Below, in pieces: positions 1-9,231 of a DNA stretch of 56,436 nt. This DNA is from Lichenibacterium minor (GTDB taxonomy: Bacteria; Pseudomonadota; Alphaproteobacteria; Rhizobiales; Beijerinckiaceae): NCBI RefSeq assembly GCF_004137685.1, contig NZ_QYBB01000028.1, positions 1 to 56,436 of the forward strand, in the 5' to 3' direction. The position numbers were made by a program, and so were the translations under genes. Numbering within the stretch: the stretch's first letter is position 1; each line of letters starts with the position of its first letter. The notes beneath the pieces are model-generated. The model saw nothing but the letters and a program-made list of their open reading frames with translations. It made no database searches and was not told the DNA's origin.

Positions 1-110
1 CCCTCATGCTCGGAGGCTGGCGGAACCCGCTCAAGCGCTCGCGCTGATCTTCAGTTGTGCCCTACCTCTCCGGAAGCACTCCCGCGAGAGCGGGTTCGTC
101 CCTGGGTCGA
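1..110 (-). repeat. Inverted copy of the 55842-55951 leader sequence
   Basis: Read on the minus strand this stretch matches 55842-55951 with about 7 mismatches in 110 positions counted by eye. At the other end the same sequence is the leader of a tyrosine-recombinase gene starting at 55981. By analogy a second copy of that gene should lie just outside the left edge, reading leftward. The two copies are therefore inverted and face outward. The repeat itself has no convincing gene. Confidence 0.8.
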
Positions 111-311
111 ATCCGGCCATCCCTGGGCATGGCTGCTATCGACCCAGAAAAGCCGGAGGAGGCCTCAGGTACGGTTCTCAACTGCGGACGTTCCGGTCAA
201 CGAGCAACCGAGAGCGCCAAGCCCACCCGGGATCGCCGCGTAGCAGCAAGGCTTCGGGCCGCGCCGCCTGAAGGTAACGGGCCGCCCCTGAGCGAGATCT
301 GAAGTTCGGGC
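111..311. other. Intergenic stretch, nothing recognised
   Basis: This GC-rich stretch lies between the end repeat and the 3' end of the ABC permease gene. Short frames on both strands look like noise. I see no terminator hairpin or RNA gene. Confidence 0.5.
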
Positions 312-1262
312 TCACCGTGCGACACGGGGGCCGCCTGCGATGACGATCACGCCGATGATCACCAGGCCGGTGGTCAGGAGGCGGATGCCGGCGCTGACGC
401 CGTAGGTGTTGAGCATAGTGAGCAGCATGACGAGAAAGAGCGACGCGCCCCACAGGCCTGTGACATTGGCTTTGCCGCCCGCGACGGAGGTCCCACCGAT
501 CACCACCACGGCGATGGATGTCAGGAGGTATTCGTTGCCGATGTCGAGCGATGAACCTTCAAAGTAGCCTGCGAGCAGTGCGCCGCTCAGCCCGCCCAAG
601 GCACCGCTGAGGACGTAGGTCGCGAGGCGGATGCGTTCGACCGGCACATTGGCGAGGCGTGCCGCCCGAGCATTCTGGCCGATCGCCGCGACGGATCGCC
701 CGAAGACCGTGCGATGGAGGAGCAGCGCGATCAGCACGCTGAAGCCGGCCGCGGTGAGCGCGAGCAGCGACACGCCTGCGACCTGCGCGCTTGTGGCGGC
801 CGCAAAGCCCGGCGGTGGCTTGATCTGCAGCCCGCGGCCGTAACTGATGCCGATCGATTGGATGACGAAGCTCGCCGACAGCGTGGCGATGATGGGCGGT
901 ATCCGCAGCGACCGGATCAGCACGTAGTTGGCGAACCCGATCGCCATGCCCACAGCCACAGCGGACGCGAGACCCCCCAAAATCCAGGCGTTGCTGCCGC
1001 CCATCACCTTCATGGCGACGGCACTGGCGAGCCCGATGTTGGCGGGCAGCGACAGGTCGACGTTGCCGGGCCCGAGCGTCACCACGAACATCTGCGCCGT
1101 GCCGACGATCGCCGCAAAGGCCGCGAGGGCTATCCCTGCCGACACCATGCCGCCGGCACCACGGCCACCCGTGTAGGCGACGGCCGCGATCCAGACCGCA
1201 AAAGCGCCGAGGAAGGAGAAGAGCCAGGGTTGGGCCAGGAGGCCGCCTATGCGTGCTCTCAT
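312..1262 (-). CDS. Sugar-type ABC transporter permease (RbsC/BPD_transp_2 family), second subunit
   Basis: A 316-residue, very hydrophobic protein of the RbsC/XylH/AraH permease family, which forms the inner-membrane channel of a carbohydrate-type ABC importer. It has about 8-10 membrane segments. The family loop with GQNARAARLANV (EAA-like contact to the ATPase) and the C-terminal VVIGGTSVAGGKA signature are both present. The start is ATG at 1262, giving an ATGA overlap with the stop of the upstream permease, so the two are translationally coupled. It is the last gene of a four-gene operon (binding protein, ATPase, permease, permease). Substrate cannot be read from the sequence. Confidence 0.9.
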   Translation of the reverse strand: MRARIGGLLAQPWLFSFLGAFAVWIAAVAYTGGRGAGGMVSAGIALAAFAAIVGTAQMFVVTLGPGNVDLSLPANIGLASAVAMKVMGGSNAWILGGLASAVAVGMAIGFANYVLIRSLRIPPIIATLSASFVIQSIGISYGRGLQIKPPPGFAAATSAQVAGVSLLALTAAGFSVLIALLLHRTVFGRSVAAIGQNARAARLANVPVERIRLATYVLSGALGGLSGALLAGYFEGSSLDIGNEYLLTSIAVVVIGGTSVAGGKANVTGLWGASLFLVMLLTMLNTYGVSAGIRLLTTGLVIIGVIVIAGGPRVAR

Positions 1263-2230
1263 GAGGTCGCCCCGCCGCGATTGATAAGCACTCGCGCGGC
1301 CAGAACCGCGATCAGGATGCCGCCCTGCGCAGCGACCTGCCAATCGGGCGAGATGTGCATGAAGTTGAGCAGCGACCCCGCCAGAGTCAGCGTGAAAGCC
1401 CCGATGACGGATCCGATCGGCGACACCCGGCCGCCCACGAACTCGCCGCCGCCGAGGATCGCGCCTGCGATCGACAGCAGCGTGTAGCCGTTGCCGAGGT
1501 TGGCGTCCGCGGAGGTGGTCAGCCCGATCAGTGCCAATCCGGCGAGCACGCCGCAGAAGCCGGTGAGCCCGTAGAGCAACATCTTGACCTTGAGCAACGA
1601 CCAGCCGGCTCGCTTGACCGCCTGCGCGTTGCCGCCAGCGCCTCGAAGGATCGCGCCATAGGAGGTCTGCATCAGACCCACATAGGCCACCGCCGCAATA
1701 ACCACCGCGGCGACGATGGGAAAGGGTACGTAGGGGGTCTTGCTGTTCATCAAAGCCTTGAGCCAATCCGGCGCATGGCCACCGGGCTTGGGCAGCAGCA
1801 GGATCGCGAGGCCCTGCCAGACGAAGAACATGCCAAGCGTCATGACGATCGAGGGCAGGTTCCGCAGGTAGATCACCGCTCCGAGGAGGACGTAGACGCC
1901 GATGCATCCGGCGAGGATTGCGGTGCCGAGCACGGGATCATCGTGCAGAACGGTCGCGGTCACGCAGCCGACGAAGCCCACGAATGTGCCGATCGACAGG
2001 TCGAGATCGTTGGTCGCCATGACAAACATCTGGCCGATCGTCGCCAGCGTCACCGGCACGGCCAGGTTCAGCATCAGGGTCAGGCCGAAATAGCTGATGG
2101 CGCGCGGGTTCAGCCACGCGATGCCGAGCACGATGATCGCCAAGGACAACGCCGGAAGCGCCGCCCGGAGGATGCGTCTGGCCTGTCGCAACTGCCGGCG
2201 CTCCGGCAGGGCCGCGATGGACTGCGTCAC
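1259..2230 (-). CDS. Sugar-type ABC transporter permease (RbsC/BPD_transp_2 family), first subunit
   Basis: A 323-residue multi-spanning permease of the same family as its downstream neighbour, so the importer probably uses a heterodimeric channel. A characteristic NDLDLSIGT segment sits near the first membrane helices, and GAILGGGEFVGGRVSP corresponds to the family's GG-signature. The frame stays open further upstream, but GTG at 2230 gives a GTGA overlap with the ATPase stop and a sensible short basic N-terminus. I chose that start. Operon context is binding protein, ATPase, this gene, then the second permease. Confidence 0.9.
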   Translation of the reverse strand: MTQSIAALPERRQLRQARRILRAALPALSLAIIVLGIAWLNPRAISYFGLTLMLNLAVPVTLATIGQMFVMATNDLDLSIGTFVGFVGCVTATVLHDDPVLGTAILAGCIGVYVLLGAVIYLRNLPSIVMTLGMFFVWQGLAILLLPKPGGHAPDWLKALMNSKTPYVPFPIVAAVVIAAVAYVGLMQTSYGAILRGAGGNAQAVKRAGWSLLKVKMLLYGLTGFCGVLAGLALIGLTTSADANLGNGYTLLSIAGAILGGGEFVGGRVSPIGSVIGAFTLTLAGSLLNFMHISPDWQVAAQGGILIAVLAARVLINRGGATS

Positions 2231-3696
2231 GCCGCGGCCGACTCGAGGAACGAGGCGCCGATGATGGCCTCCTCGCTCACGTCTGCCCGCGCGAACTCCG
2301 CCACGATGGCGCCGTTGCGGAACACGTAGACGCGGTCGCAATGGTAGAGCTCGTCCATCTCTGTGGTATACCACAGGAAGGTGCGACCGGCCGCTGCCTC
2401 CTCCCGCACGAGGTCGTAGACGTCGAGCTTGGTGGCGACGTCGACGCCGCGCATCGGATCGTCCATCAGCACGATCGTCGCGTCCGATCCGAGAGCCCGC
2501 GCGAAGAGCGCCTTCTGCTGGTTGCCGCCCGAGAGCGACAGGATCGGATCGCGCATGTCGGGCGTGCGGATCTTGATGCGTTGCCGCCAGCGCTCGGCCA
2601 GCGAGGTTTCAGCCTGGCTCGACAGCAATGGCCCTCTGCGGAAGCTTTTGAGCGAGCGAACGCCGATGTTTTGGGCGATCGACCAGAGCGGAAAGATGCC
2701 GTCGGTCTGCCGGTCTCCGGCGACCAGCGCCACGCGGCCCGAGACTGCGGCCTTTCGGCTGCGGTGGCCGGCTCCATCGAAAACCGACAAGAGAAGATCG
2801 GTCTGGCCATGCCCGGCCAGGCCAGCGAGGCCGACGATCTCGCCCTTTTGAGCCACGAGGTCCCGCCCGTCCGGTTGGCGTTCAGGCCGGATGCGCACGA
2901 TGACCGGTGCCGAAGACGGCAGCCTCACAGGTGCCGCCGCCGCCGCATGCGTCTCCGCCCCACCCATGGCGAGCACGAGCTTCTCGCGGTCGAACGTCGC
3001 TGTCGGCCCGCCGATCACGACCGCGCCGTCCCGCATCACGACGACGCGATCCGACGTCGAAAGGATCTCCCCCAACATGTGCGAGATCAGGACGCAGCTC
3101 AACCCGCCCGCGACGGCCTGCCTGATGTAGGAGAAGAGCTGGCCCGCCGTGTGGCCGTCCAGCGACGAGGTCGGCTCGTCCAAGATCACGAGACGGACGG
3201 GCGCGGTCGTCACCGTGAAAGCTCTCGCGATTTCGATCATCTGGCGCTTGCCGATCGAAAGATCGCCGACTGCGGCATCCTCCGGGATGCCGTGATCGGG
3301 AAAGATCTCATCGAGCTTGGCCCTGATGAGCGCGCCGGCTCGACTCCGCCACCCAAATCCCCGAAGAGCCGGATGCAAAACCCGGGCGTTCTCCGCCACC
3401 GTCAGGTTCGGGCAGAGCGACAGTTCCTGGAACACGCAGCGGATGCCGAGCCGATGCGCCGACGCCACGCCGTAGCCGTCCTGTGGTTCACCGCCGACCG
3501 AGATGTCCGCTTCGTCAGGCGTCAGAGTTCCAGCAAGGACATGCATCAGGGTCGATTTCCCGGCGCCGTTGTGGCCGATGAGGCCGACGCATTCGTGCGG
3601 CGCGATCGCCAGGTCGACGCCGGCCAGCGCCTTTACGGCGCCGAAGGCTTTCCGGGCCCCTCTCAAGGAGATCACGCTCGAGGATCTGGCATCCAT
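2227..3696 (-). CDS. Sugar-type ABC transporter ATP-binding protein with two fused ATPase domains (RbsA/MglA-like)
   Basis: A 489-residue duplicated ATPase of the RbsA/MglA type that powers sugar import from the cytoplasmic face. The N-terminal domain has Walker A GHNGAGKST, signature LSIGKRQM and Walker B VILDEPTSSLD. In the C-terminal domain the P-loop is degenerate (GLAGHGQTD), while the signature LSGGNQQKA and VLMDDPMRGVD remain, as is usual for this family where one site is weak. The start ATG at 3696 matches the family N-terminus; the frame is open upstream to 3780 but overlaps the binding-protein stop. The DPMRGVD form, in place of the more common EPTRGID, is slightly unusual. Confidence 0.9.
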   Translation of the reverse strand: MDARSSSVISLRGARKAFGAVKALAGVDLAIAPHECVGLIGHNGAGKSTLMHVLAGTLTPDEADISVGGEPQDGYGVASAHRLGIRCVFQELSLCPNLTVAENARVLHPALRGFGWRSRAGALIRAKLDEIFPDHGIPEDAAVGDLSIGKRQMIEIARAFTVTTAPVRLVILDEPTSSLDGHTAGQLFSYIRQAVAGGLSCVLISHMLGEILSTSDRVVVMRDGAVVIGGPTATFDREKLVLAMGGAETHAAAAAPVRLPSSAPVIVRIRPERQPDGRDLVAQKGEIVGLAGLAGHGQTDLLLSVFDGAGHRSRKAAVSGRVALVAGDRQTDGIFPLWSIAQNIGVRSLKSFRRGPLLSSQAETSLAERWRQRIKIRTPDMRDPILSLSGGNQQKALFARALGSDATIVLMDDPMRGVDVATKLDVYDLVREEAAAGRTFLWYTTEMDELYHCDRVYVFRNGAIVAEFARADVSEEAIIGASFLESAAA

Positions 3697-3735
3697 CGCT
3701 TCAGACAACTCCACCCCTGCCCCGTCAGGCCGAAA

Positions 3736-3767
3736 GACCGTCCCGGCACCGCGGCATCGGGACGGTC
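3736..3767 (-). promoter_or_regulatory. Perfect 10-bp hairpin between the binding-protein and ATPase genes
   Basis: GACCGTCCCG at 3736-3745 pairs perfectly with CGGGACGGTC at 3758-3767 across a 12-nt loop. It lies in the only sizeable gap of the ABC operon. There is no long T-run, so a stabilising or attenuating hairpin is more likely than a full terminator. Such elements commonly let the binding protein be made in excess over the membrane components. Confidence 0.6.
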
Positions 3768-3776
3768 GGCGAACCG

Positions 3777-4799
3777 TCACTTCTTCACACTGTCCGCGAT
3801 GATCTTCTTTGAATCGTCGAGACTGTACTCGATCGTGGCGACACCTCCCACCGGTATTTTGGGGAGGGCGGCTTCGACGGTCTCTTGCGTGAAGGCCAGG
3901 TAGGGATCGACGATGTCGTGGGGGATGTCCTTGCGACCATCCAGAACCTGCTGGGCCACCCAGAACGCGAGGGTAGCGACGCCTGGCGCACTCGAAGCCG
4001 ACCAGGTCTCATAGCCATTCGCCTTCTTCTGATCGACCCACCAAGCCAACTCGTCCTGCCGGTTGCCCATGATGATGATGGGGAACGGCCGCCCGGCCGT
4101 TTTGAACGCCTGCGCGGCCCCGTAGCCGTCGCCCCCCTGGTCGACGACGCCGACCACGGGGGGCAGCGATGGCAGCACCGTCGCGACGGCCTTCTGAGCG
4201 GTAGTTTCGTCCCAGTCGCCTTCGACCGAATTGACGACCTTAAAGTCGGGGTGCTTCTTCAGGCCGTCCTGGATGCCGTTGTGGAAGTCGTCGTCGATCG
4301 AGGTCCCTGCAACGCCGCGGATCTCGAGGAGGCTACCGCCTTTCGGCAGGCGAGTCGCGAGGTAGTCGATTTCGGCGGCCGCGAGGGCGCGGTAGTCGAC
4401 CGTCACGCGGTAGGCGCAAGGCTCGGTAACTATGCCGTCGAACGACACCACGACAATGCCTGCGTCGCAGGCCTGTTTGACGGCACCGTTGAGCGCATTC
4501 GGCGACGCCGCGTTTATCACGATCGCGTTGTAGCCCTGCAGGATGAGGTTCTGGATCTGAGCCGCCTGAGTCGGGACCTCCTTGTCGGCCGTTGTGAAGA
4601 CATCGGAACCGGCGATAATCTTGTCATCCACTGCCTTTTGCGCGACGGCACCGTAACTTTTGAGCATGGCCTGCCGCCAAGAATTACCGGCGTAGTTGTT
4701 GGAGAAGGCGATCCTCATATCCTTGGTTTCGGCTCGAACCGCCGCGGTCGACATCAATATGGCTGTCAGAGCCAACGCTGAAGTGCCGTTCCGACGCAT
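3777..4799 (-). CDS. Periplasmic sugar-binding protein of ABC importer (Peripla_BP_4 type)
   Basis: A 340-residue substrate-binding protein. Its N-terminus is a Sec signal peptide: basic MRRNG, a hydrophobic stretch, and a likely cleavage site after VRA. The mature part starts MRIAFSNNYAGNSWR, typical of the ribose/galactose-type binding fold, and carries the NLILQGYNAIVINAASP segment of that family. Start choice: AGGGGAGG lies 6 nt before ATG 4799, a better spacing than for ATG 4805. It is the first gene of the ABC operon, divergent from the SDR gene at 5028. Ligand unknown; a sugar or polyol is the family norm. Confidence 0.88.
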   Translation of the reverse strand: MRRNGTSALALTAILMSTAAVRAETKDMRIAFSNNYAGNSWRQAMLKSYGAVAQKAVDDKIIAGSDVFTTADKEVPTQAAQIQNLILQGYNAIVINAASPNALNGAVKQACDAGIVVVSFDGIVTEPCAYRVTVDYRALAAAEIDYLATRLPKGGSLLEIRGVAGTSIDDDFHNGIQDGLKKHPDFKVVNSVEGDWDETTAQKAVATVLPSLPPVVGVVDQGGDGYGAAQAFKTAGRPFPIIIMGNRQDELAWWVDQKKANGYETWSASSAPGVATLAFWVAQQVLDGRKDIPHDIVDPYLAFTQETVEAALPKIPVGGVATIEYSLDDSKKIIADSVKK

Positions 4800-5027
4800 A
4801 GGCATCCTCCCCTTTGATCCCACTTTGTCGTCCTCTCAGCACGAGAATGCTGGAAGATCTAGGAGCATAAGACGGCAGCCGCCGACAAAGATCCAGGCCG
4901 TGAGACCATGATTCGTACCGCGCCTGAGGCCCCGGATGCGGCTGACAGGCGTCGTCATTGGGGGCAGGATGACACTCCGGAAGTCGTGCACGGTCCCTCG
5001 GGGGTCGAAACAGGGGGGGGAAGTAGA
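4800..5027. promoter_or_regulatory. Divergent promoter region between the ABC operon and the SDR gene
   Basis: This 228-bp intergenic stretch serves both the minus-strand ABC operon and the plus-strand dehydrogenase. Ribosome sites are visible at each edge (AGGGGAGG on the minus strand before 4799, and a G-run ending in GGAAG before 5028). I cannot assign -35/-10 boxes with confidence. No regulator gene is adjacent. Confidence 0.45.
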
Positions 5028-5786
5028 ATGGTATCCGGTTTGCGGGACAGGAAAGCGCTCGTCACGGGCGGAGGCACGGGGATCGGGGCGGAGCTCTCGA
5101 TGGCGTTGGCGCGGGAAGGCGTCCGCCTCGCGCTCACTTATCGGACGCATGCGCCGAGCGACGCCGCCATCGAGGCGATCACGGCTTGCGGTCATTCTCC
5201 GCTGGTCGTGAAGCTCGACGCCACCCTCGAAAACAGCGTCGTGGATCTGATCCGGCAGGTGACAGAACAGTTGGGCACGATCGACATTCTGGTCAACAAC
5301 GTCGGTGGCCTCGTCCAGCGCGCGACGATCGAGGATATGCCCTTCGCGCTCTGGCGCGACGTCATGAGCGTCAATCTCGACAGCACCTTCCTGGTGACGC
5401 ACTACGCCCTGCCGCACTTGGCACAGGGGCACGGCAGGATCATCAACGTCGCGTCGCTGGCGGCCCGTAACGGGGGACATGCCGGAGCGACCGCTTACGC
5501 GGCCTCCAAGGCCGCGCTCTTCGGTTTCACCCGCGGTCTCGCGAAGGAGGTCGCGCCCCGCGGCATCACGGTCAATGCGCTGGCACCGGGCTTCATCGAA
5601 GCGACGCCCTTCCACGACACGTTCACGAGCGAGGCTTCGAAGACGGCCACGATTGCAACCATCCCGGTCGGGCGTGCCGGCCGACCGTCGGACATCGTCG
5701 GAGCGGCGCTCTGGCTCGCCTCCGACACGGCAGCATTCATCACCGGTACGGTGATTGACATCAACGGCGGCCAACACTTCGGCTGA
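5028..5786 (+). CDS. SDR-family NAD(P)-dependent oxidoreductase
   Basis: A 252-residue classical short-chain dehydrogenase. The cofactor loop VTGGGTGIG is near the N-terminus, the structural NNVGG motif follows, and the catalytic region has NVAS then YAASK with Tyr and Lys four apart. The C-terminus has INGGQHFG, typical of the family. The frame is open to 4908, but ATG 5028 follows a G-rich ribosome site and starts right at the conserved fold. Divergence from a sugar ABC operon suggests it oxidises the imported sugar or polyol; that link is inference. Confidence 0.88.
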   Translation: MVSGLRDRKALVTGGGTGIGAELSMALAREGVRLALTYRTHAPSDAAIEAITACGHSPLVVKLDATLENSVVDLIRQVTEQLGTIDILVNNVGGLVQRATIEDMPFALWRDVMSVNLDSTFLVTHYALPHLAQGHGRIINVASLAARNGGHAGATAYAASKAALFGFTRGLAKEVAPRGITVNALAPGFIEATPFHDTFTSEASKTATIATIPVGRAGRPSDIVGAALWLASDTAAFITGTVIDINGGQHFG

Positions 5787-5992
5787 AGCGGCCTCGGACG
5801 GGAAAACGACGGCTCGGGTTGGAACTGACGACCGCGCGCGGCGGAAACGCGAGGTCTGGGCGGACTTCGCTATTGATCCGAGGCACCTCGATGGTCGTGG
5901 TCCGAAACATCTTGGTGACAGTGGGCGAGGCTCCGGCGCTTCGCGGACGGTCCACACTGCCGCGCTCATGAAGTGCTACCATTTCCGCGAGA

Positions 5993-6354
5993 TCAGCTCG
6001 GGGCACGATTTTTGGGCCACCAGGCGGAGTTGGTGCGCGAGCTGATGTCGATCTGGCGTTCGGTGAGATCGCAACATCGCGCCCCGATGGTGTTTGCGGG
6101 CTCGTCCAGCGTGGGGATGAGCCTATTGACGAGGGGCTCATCCACCAAGGTCCATAGCGTTTCGGCGGGCTGCAGTTCGGGGCTGTAAGGCAGCAGGTAG
6201 ACCAGCCTGAGGCCGTCGGGGATGGCGAGGCCCGGCCGGGTGTGGAAGCCGGCGTTGTCGAGCAGCAGCACGACGCGCTTGAAGTGGCCCGCCCCGACTT
6301 CGCGCGCAAAGGCGGCGAGCAGGCCGGCAAGGAGTGGCTTGGATACGTGTGCGT
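5993..6354 (-). pseudogene. IS630-family transposase, C-terminal fragment
   Basis: Minus-strand reading gives an IS630-type DDE domain tail: VVLLLDNAGFHTRPG holds the second catalytic Asp, and YSPELQPAETLW holds the catalytic Glu. It ends at a natural-looking WWP C-terminus. The N-terminal helix-turn-helix and first Asp are absent upstream. This is an inactive remnant; no terminal repeat or target duplication was identified. Confidence 0.8.
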
Positions 6355-6823
6355 GCGTCCGCTTCGGAGTAAGCCACCCTTACCCTCCTATGCACAGCTT
6401 GGGTCGACTCCGGCCGGATAACGGAAGTGGGTGGAGAGCGGTCCATCTGCTTAAGGCTGATCAGGAATGAAAGCGGACCTTCGAGTAACGTGGTCTCGCT
6501 CAAAAGTCGCGAACGGGCTCGAAATGCCGTGGCCTAAGCGCTTCATCGATCATATCTGGGCTCTACTATGCAACAATGGAATCAGCCGTGCTCCGCTCTT
6601 GGCTTGAGCCTGTGCCCTCTTATGCTGACCGACGGGCGAGCACGTTTAGCCGACCACCGCATCACCATTGAATGGCTCGATCTCGCTAGCGAGGCGCTCC
6701 CCCGGATCGGTCACCCATCTCCGCCGTCGGGGGAGGTCACATCTCGTTCAAGACTCATGGATCGTTGATAACTCGCGCCTATCCCTGGTCTCGTCGGCAC
6801 ATAAGGAGGTCGCGTAGCGGACC
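6355..6823. other. Non-coding stretch upstream of the GGDEF-EAL gene
   Basis: About 470 bp with no frame that looks like a protein. The last ~150 bp probably hold the promoter of the gene at 6824; AAGGAGGT at 6803-6810 is a strong Shine-Dalgarno, although 13 nt from the ATG. The rest may be decayed mobile-element flank left by the IS630 fragment. Confidence 0.4.
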
Positions 6824-9109
6824 ATGTCCTCGAACGATGGCCAAACCGGCCGATATGATCCGCAGCTTCCACCGGCCGCGTACGCCTCGAACGTCGAGGC
6901 TCTGTTCAGCGACAAAACCTCGCTGCTCATCGGCGCCGCCGCCGCCACTTGCATGACGGCGGTGACAGCGGTCGAAACTGGGCGATTGAGCATCCTCGCC
7001 ATATCACTGGCGCTTTGCATGGTCGGCTTCGTTCGCCTGAGGTCGATGGTCAGGTTCGCATCGCTCAAGGATCGGCTCGACGAGCCTGGTCTCAGACGTT
7101 GGGAGCGCTGGTACGTCGTCGGCGGCACGGCCCACGTCGGCCTCCTTGGCTGCTTCTGCCTTGCGGCGTTCGCCGAGGGCGATCCGTTCGCCCGCCTAGC
7201 GAGCGTGGCCGGGGTAATGGCCTACCTAGTGGGGATCCCAGGCCGGAGCTTCGCCAGCACTCTGCTCGTCAACACTCAGATCGCGGCCGCCGCGGTGCCG
7301 TTGCTGCTGGCCGTGCTCCTGGCCGACCACCAGTACCTTTGGATCTGGTTCCTCGTCTTCCTCCCGTTCCTGGTGGCGTTGAAGACGATCTCGAGCCGGC
7401 TGCGCGGGATCTTCCTTTCTGCGGTGGTCCGTGCGCACGAACTGAGCCGCCTCGCCGATCGGTTCGACACCGCTCTCAACAACATGCCGCATGGTCTGGC
7501 GATGTTCGCGGACGACGGGACGATAACCGTCACGAACCAACGCTTGGCGGAGTTGATGGGGATGTCGTCGCAGGACCTGGCCACTCGCACGTCGCTCGAT
7601 CAACTGTGGGCGACCTGCACGAGTGGCGCGGCTGACCGGAGACTCACCCCCGAGGCGCTCAGGGCCGACTTCGACTCCAGCGCCGACCGGTCGACCGAGT
7701 TGGTGCTCCCCATGTCTGACGGAAGAACGATCGCGTTCAGACGGCAGAGGATCGGGGCGGGCGGGGGAGTCCTGATCGCCGAGGACGTCACTGAGCGCGT
7801 CCAGGCCCTCGAGGAGGTCGCCTACCTGGCCCGGCACGACGTTTTGACGGGGCTCTGCAACCGGCGCTCGTTCATGGACTGCGTCGGCGAGACGCTCGCG
7901 ATCCAGCCGCCCGCACATTCGGCCTTGCTCTTCGTGGATCTCGACCACTTCAAGTCGGTCAACGACAGCCTGGGGCATGCCGTGGGCGACCGGCTCATCG
8001 TCGAGGTCGCGCGCCGCCTCGAAGCCGTCGTAGGTGAGACGAGCGTCCTCGCGCGCCTGGGTGGGGACGAGTTCGTAGTGTTCGGCACGTTCGCGGATGA
8101 CCGCGACGGCCCCGCGTCGATGGCGTCCGCCGTGATCGCCCGCCTTTCGGAGCCCTTCGAGCTCGATGGTCACGAGGTGGTCATCGGCGCCAGCGTGGGG
8201 ATCGCACCTGTCCAGGGACGGGCGGACGTCGACACGCTCCTCACCGACGCCGACCTCGCACTCTACAGCGCGAAGGTTGGGGGGCGCGGCTCGGTCCAAT
8301 TTTTTCAACCCGCGATGCAGGCCGAGGCCCATGCTCGCCGTGAGTTGGAGGATGACCTTCGACCGGCCCTGGGCCGCGGCGAGTTCGAGGTGCACTATCA
8401 GCCGATCCGCAGCCTGAGGGAGGACGCGTTCGTCGTGTGCGAGGCGCTGGTTCGCTGGCGCCATCCTCGGCGAGGACTGGTCCCTCCCTCCGACTTCATC
8501 CCCATCGCGGAGGAGATCGGTCTCATCCATGAACTCGGGGCGTGGGTCCTCTCGACCGCCTGCAGGGAGTGCGCCTTGTGGCCGTCGAACATCGGGGTTG
8601 CTGTCAACGTATCCGCCGTGCAGTTCCGACATGGCGATGTCCTCGCCCAGGTCACCCAGGCCCTGCGCACGTCGGGCCTCGCGGCCGCTCGGCTGGAGGT
8701 CGAGGTCACCGAGTCGGCTCTCGTCGACGACGTCCAGGCGACCGGCAGCCTATTGCGCCTGCTGCGAGGCGCGGGGGTGGGCGTGTCGCTCGACGACTTC
8801 GGGACTGGCTACTCGAGCCTGAGCTACCTGAGAGCACTGCCCTTCAGCAAAGTGAAGATCGATCGGTCCTTTCTCGACGGGGCAGAGGTTGGGAACCGGG
8901 CCATGCTCCTTTTGGAAGGCATCGCGCGGCTGAGCGACGCTCTCGGGATGACTGTTGTCGTCGAAGGCGTGGAGACGCCGGAGCAGCTGAAACTCATCGC
9001 CTCCCTTGGCTGCATCGAGCAGGTACAGGGCTTTCTTTTCAGCCGCCCCATGACGGCAGACCTGATTCAGGCGGTGCTGAGTCCCATCACGCCCGCCAAG
9101 GTGGCCTGA
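6824..9109 (+). CDS. Membrane-bound diguanylate cyclase/phosphodiesterase (PAS-GGDEF-EAL)
   Basis: A 761-residue c-di-GMP turnover protein. The first ~210 residues contain about six hydrophobic membrane segments (a MASE-like sensor). A PAS-like region follows (NNMPHGLAMFADDG), then a GGDEF domain with intact GGDEF at 413-417 and RHDVLTGLCNRRSF before it. The EAL domain starts at E540-A541-L542 and retains EVTES, DDFGTGYSSL, KIDRSF and EGVET. Both active sites look complete, so the enzyme could both make and degrade c-di-GMP. The downstream neighbour is a FeeM-like signal synthase, 122 bp away, so the pair may link a small-molecule signal with sessility; that is inference. Confidence 0.92.
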   Translation: MSSNDGQTGRYDPQLPPAAYASNVEALFSDKTSLLIGAAAATCMTAVTAVETGRLSILAISLALCMVGFVRLRSMVRFASLKDRLDEPGLRRWERWYVVGGTAHVGLLGCFCLAAFAEGDPFARLASVAGVMAYLVGIPGRSFASTLLVNTQIAAAAVPLLLAVLLADHQYLWIWFLVFLPFLVALKTISSRLRGIFLSAVVRAHELSRLADRFDTALNNMPHGLAMFADDGTITVTNQRLAELMGMSSQDLATRTSLDQLWATCTSGAADRRLTPEALRADFDSSADRSTELVLPMSDGRTIAFRRQRIGAGGGVLIAEDVTERVQALEEVAYLARHDVLTGLCNRRSFMDCVGETLAIQPPAHSALLFVDLDHFKSVNDSLGHAVGDRLIVEVARRLEAVVGETSVLARLGGDEFVVFGTFADDRDGPASMASAVIARLSEPFELDGHEVVIGASVGIAPVQGRADVDTLLTDADLALYSAKVGGRGSVQFFQPAMQAEAHARRELEDDLRPALGRGEFEVHYQPIRSLREDAFVVCEALVRWRHPRRGLVPPSDFIPIAEEIGLIHELGAWVLSTACRECALWPSNIGVAVNVSAVQFRHGDVLAQVTQALRTSGLAAARLEVEVTESALVDDVQATGSLLRLLRGAGVGVSLDDFGTGYSSLSYLRALPFSKVKIDRSFLDGAEVGNRAMLLLEGIARLSDALGMTVVVEGVETPEQLKLIASLGCIEQVQGFLFSRPMTADLIQAVLSPITPAKVA

Positions 9110-9185
9110 GCCGCTCGACCGCCGACCAAATGCACCTCGTTGGCGGGCCCGCCCTCGTCGCTGGACGTTCGACGGGCCCCTAACA

Positions 9186-9216
9186 ATCTGTTAAGCTTAA
9201 GACAGCCTTAACAGAT
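9186..9216 (+). promoter_or_regulatory. Perfect 10-bp inverted repeat before the FeeM-like synthase gene
   Basis: ATCTGTTAAG (9186-9195) and CTTAACAGAT (9207-9216) are exact inverted copies with an 11-nt spacer. The region is AT-rich in a GC-rich neighbourhood, and TTAAGCTTAA at 9191-9200 is itself palindromic. It ends 15 nt before the ATG at 9232. A dimeric-regulator operator or a leader hairpin would fit better than a terminator. Confidence 0.6.
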
Positions 9217-9231
9217 CGATCGGTCCGCGAC

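Noticed and set aside
105..130. GGGTCGAATCCGGCC, resembling a tRNA T-arm
   Set aside because: No acceptor, anticodon or D-arm pairing could be built around it.
312..1907. A 531-residue frame extending the second permease upstream
   Set aside because: The N-terminal half is Arg-rich out-of-frame shadow of the first permease; the ATGA overlap at 1262 gives the true start.
1259..2329. Long plus-strand Arg/His/Gln-rich frames opposite real genes (here and opposite 2341-3903, 7226-8632, 20984-22561, 27934-29700)
   Set aside because: These are antisense shadows caused by GC-rich third positions; no motifs and no ribosome sites.
6395..6425. Repeated TTGGGTCGACTC/GGCC motif also near 11217 and 20600
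   Set aside because: Only about 12 bases recur, contexts differ, and no element ends could be aligned.
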